From positions 1 to 23,847 of the forward strand of contig JBDHZK010000026.1 of NCBI GenBank assembly GCA_039811865.1: a DNA stretch of 23,847 nucleotides. Direction: 5' to 3'. Position 1 is the first letter of the stretch, and every line of letters begins with the position of its first letter. Positions 23,135 to 23,847 of this stretch are shown here, piece by piece. This DNA is from JBDHZK01 sp039811865. Its GTDB lineage: Bacteria; Actinomycetota; Actinomycetes; Propionibacteriales; Propionibacteriaceae. The position numbers and the translations under genes are program-made. Below the pieces are notes generated by a model. That model searched no databases and was not told the origin of the DNA. It saw only the letters and a program-made list of their open reading frames with translations.

Positions 23135-23847
23135 CGACCGCGATCTTCGGCGGCCGCAGCGAGATCGGGCTCGAGGTCGCCAGGCTCCTCGCGCCGGACG
23201 AGGTGGTCGTCCTGGTCTCGCGGCCCGGACCGATCGACGAGAGCGTGGCGCTCGTCCGGGCGGCCGGCGCGAAGGACGTCGTCACCTTCGACTTCGACGC
23301 CGACGACACCGACGCCCACGCCGACCTGGTTGAGCGGATCGAGGCGCGGGTCGGTCCGCTCGACGTGGCCGTGCTGGCCTTCGGCGTGCTCGGCGACCAG
23401 GCGTTGGCCGAACGCGACCACCACGCGGCGGTCCGCATCCTGCACACCGACTTCGTAGCGCAGGCGTCCTTGCTGACGGTGTTGGCCGCCCGGATGCGCG
23501 AGCGCGGCAAGGGGACCCTGGTCGCCTTCTCATCGGTCGCCGGCCAACGGGTCCGGCGCGCCAACTATGTCTATGGATCGGCCAAGGCGGGCCTGGACGG
23601 GTTCGCCTCCGGTCTGGCGGACGCGCTGCACGGCAGCGGCGTCCACCTGATCATCGCGCGGCCCGGTTTCGTGATCGGCAGGATGACCGCCGGGATGGAA
23701 CCGGCGCCGTTCTCGTCCACCCCGGCACAGGTCGCGCAAGCTGTCGTGGAGCGGATCCGCTCCGGTCAGGGCGTCGAGCTGTGGATTCCCTGGCAGCTAC
23801 GGGCAATGTTCGCCGGGGGCAAGCTGTTGCCGCGCTCGATCTGGCGG
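23131..23847 (+). CDS. dprE2: DprE2-like short-chain dehydrogenase/reductase, 3' end beyond window
   Basis: 239 codons are present with no stop; the mycobacterial protein has about 254, so perhaps 10 to 15 residues are missing. It has the Rossmann motif GGRSEIG (7-13), VLAFGVLGD (81-89), catalytic Ser134/Ser135, and Tyr148 and Lys152 in YGSAKAGLDGF. Segments SVAGQRVRRANYVYGS, ARPGFVIGRM and LPRSIWR closely resemble, as I recall it, DprE2, the NADH-dependent reductase that with DprE1 epimerises decaprenylphosphoryl ribose to arabinose for cell-wall arabinan. No DprE1 is in the window; it may follow. The ATG overlaps the glnS stop by 4 nt, so translation is coupled. A general SDR is the alternative. 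Confidence 0.72.
   Translation, partial: MTTAIFGGRSEIGLEVARLLAPDEVVVLVSRPGPIDESVALVRAAGAKDVVTFDFDADDTDAHADLVERIEARVGPLDVAVLAFGVLGDQALAERDHHAAVRILHTDFVAQASLLTVLAARMRERGKGTLVAFSSVAGQRVRRANYVYGSAKAGLDGFASGLADALHGSGVHLIIARPGFVIGRMTAGMEPAPFSSTPAQVAQAVVERIRSGQGVELWIPWQLRAMFAGGKLLPRSIWR

Overview
The window is 23.8 kb of GC-rich chromosomal DNA from an actinobacterium. The evidence is very high GC, frequent GTG and TTG starts, mycobacterium-like RpsL and EF-Tu sequences, and several genes with a TANNNT -10 box only 6 to 8 nt before the start codon, which is typical of leaderless actinobacterial transcripts. A Propionibacteriales-type organism is my best guess, with low confidence. I see no tRNA, rRNA, insertion sequence, phage gene or CRISPR array.

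Layout. Positions 1-3411 (minus strand) hold the end of a surface-glycan locus: glycosyltransferase, ABC exporter of the lipid-linked-sugar flippase type, and a second glycosyltransferase cut by the window edge. Positions 3565-5626 (plus) hold an MFS transporter and a YiiM-like MOSC protein. Positions 5783-10420 hold the str operon rpsL-rpsG-fusA-tuf, with a promoter, a long leader and a strong hairpin terminator. Neither rpoBC nor the S10 operon flanks it. Positions 10555-13011 hold an NADPH-dependent FMN reductase-like flavoprotein and a NarL-type two-component system.

Positions 13094-17584 (minus) hold a three-gene unit: treY (maltooligosyltrehalose synthase), a four-helix membrane protein resembling DUF6394, and a potassium-channel-like protein with two RCK/TrkA-N domains. 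This combination of trehalose synthesis and ion conductance suggests an osmotic-response operon and is the most interesting arrangement in the window. A REP-like sequence appears to sit inside treY. Positions 17637-18752 hold alanine dehydrogenase, convergent with a glycerol-type aquaporin (18805-19575); a shared bidirectional terminator lies between them. Positions 19907 to the end hold gltX, glnS and a DprE2-like short-chain dehydrogenase, cut by the window edge and translationally coupled to glnS. A glnS gene is uncommon in actinobacteria.

Where start codons were ambiguous I used Shine-Dalgarno spacing, -10 boxes and known family N-termini. Starts were moved for the ABC exporter, rpsL, fusA, tuf, the FMN reductase, the histidine kinase, ald and the aquaporin.
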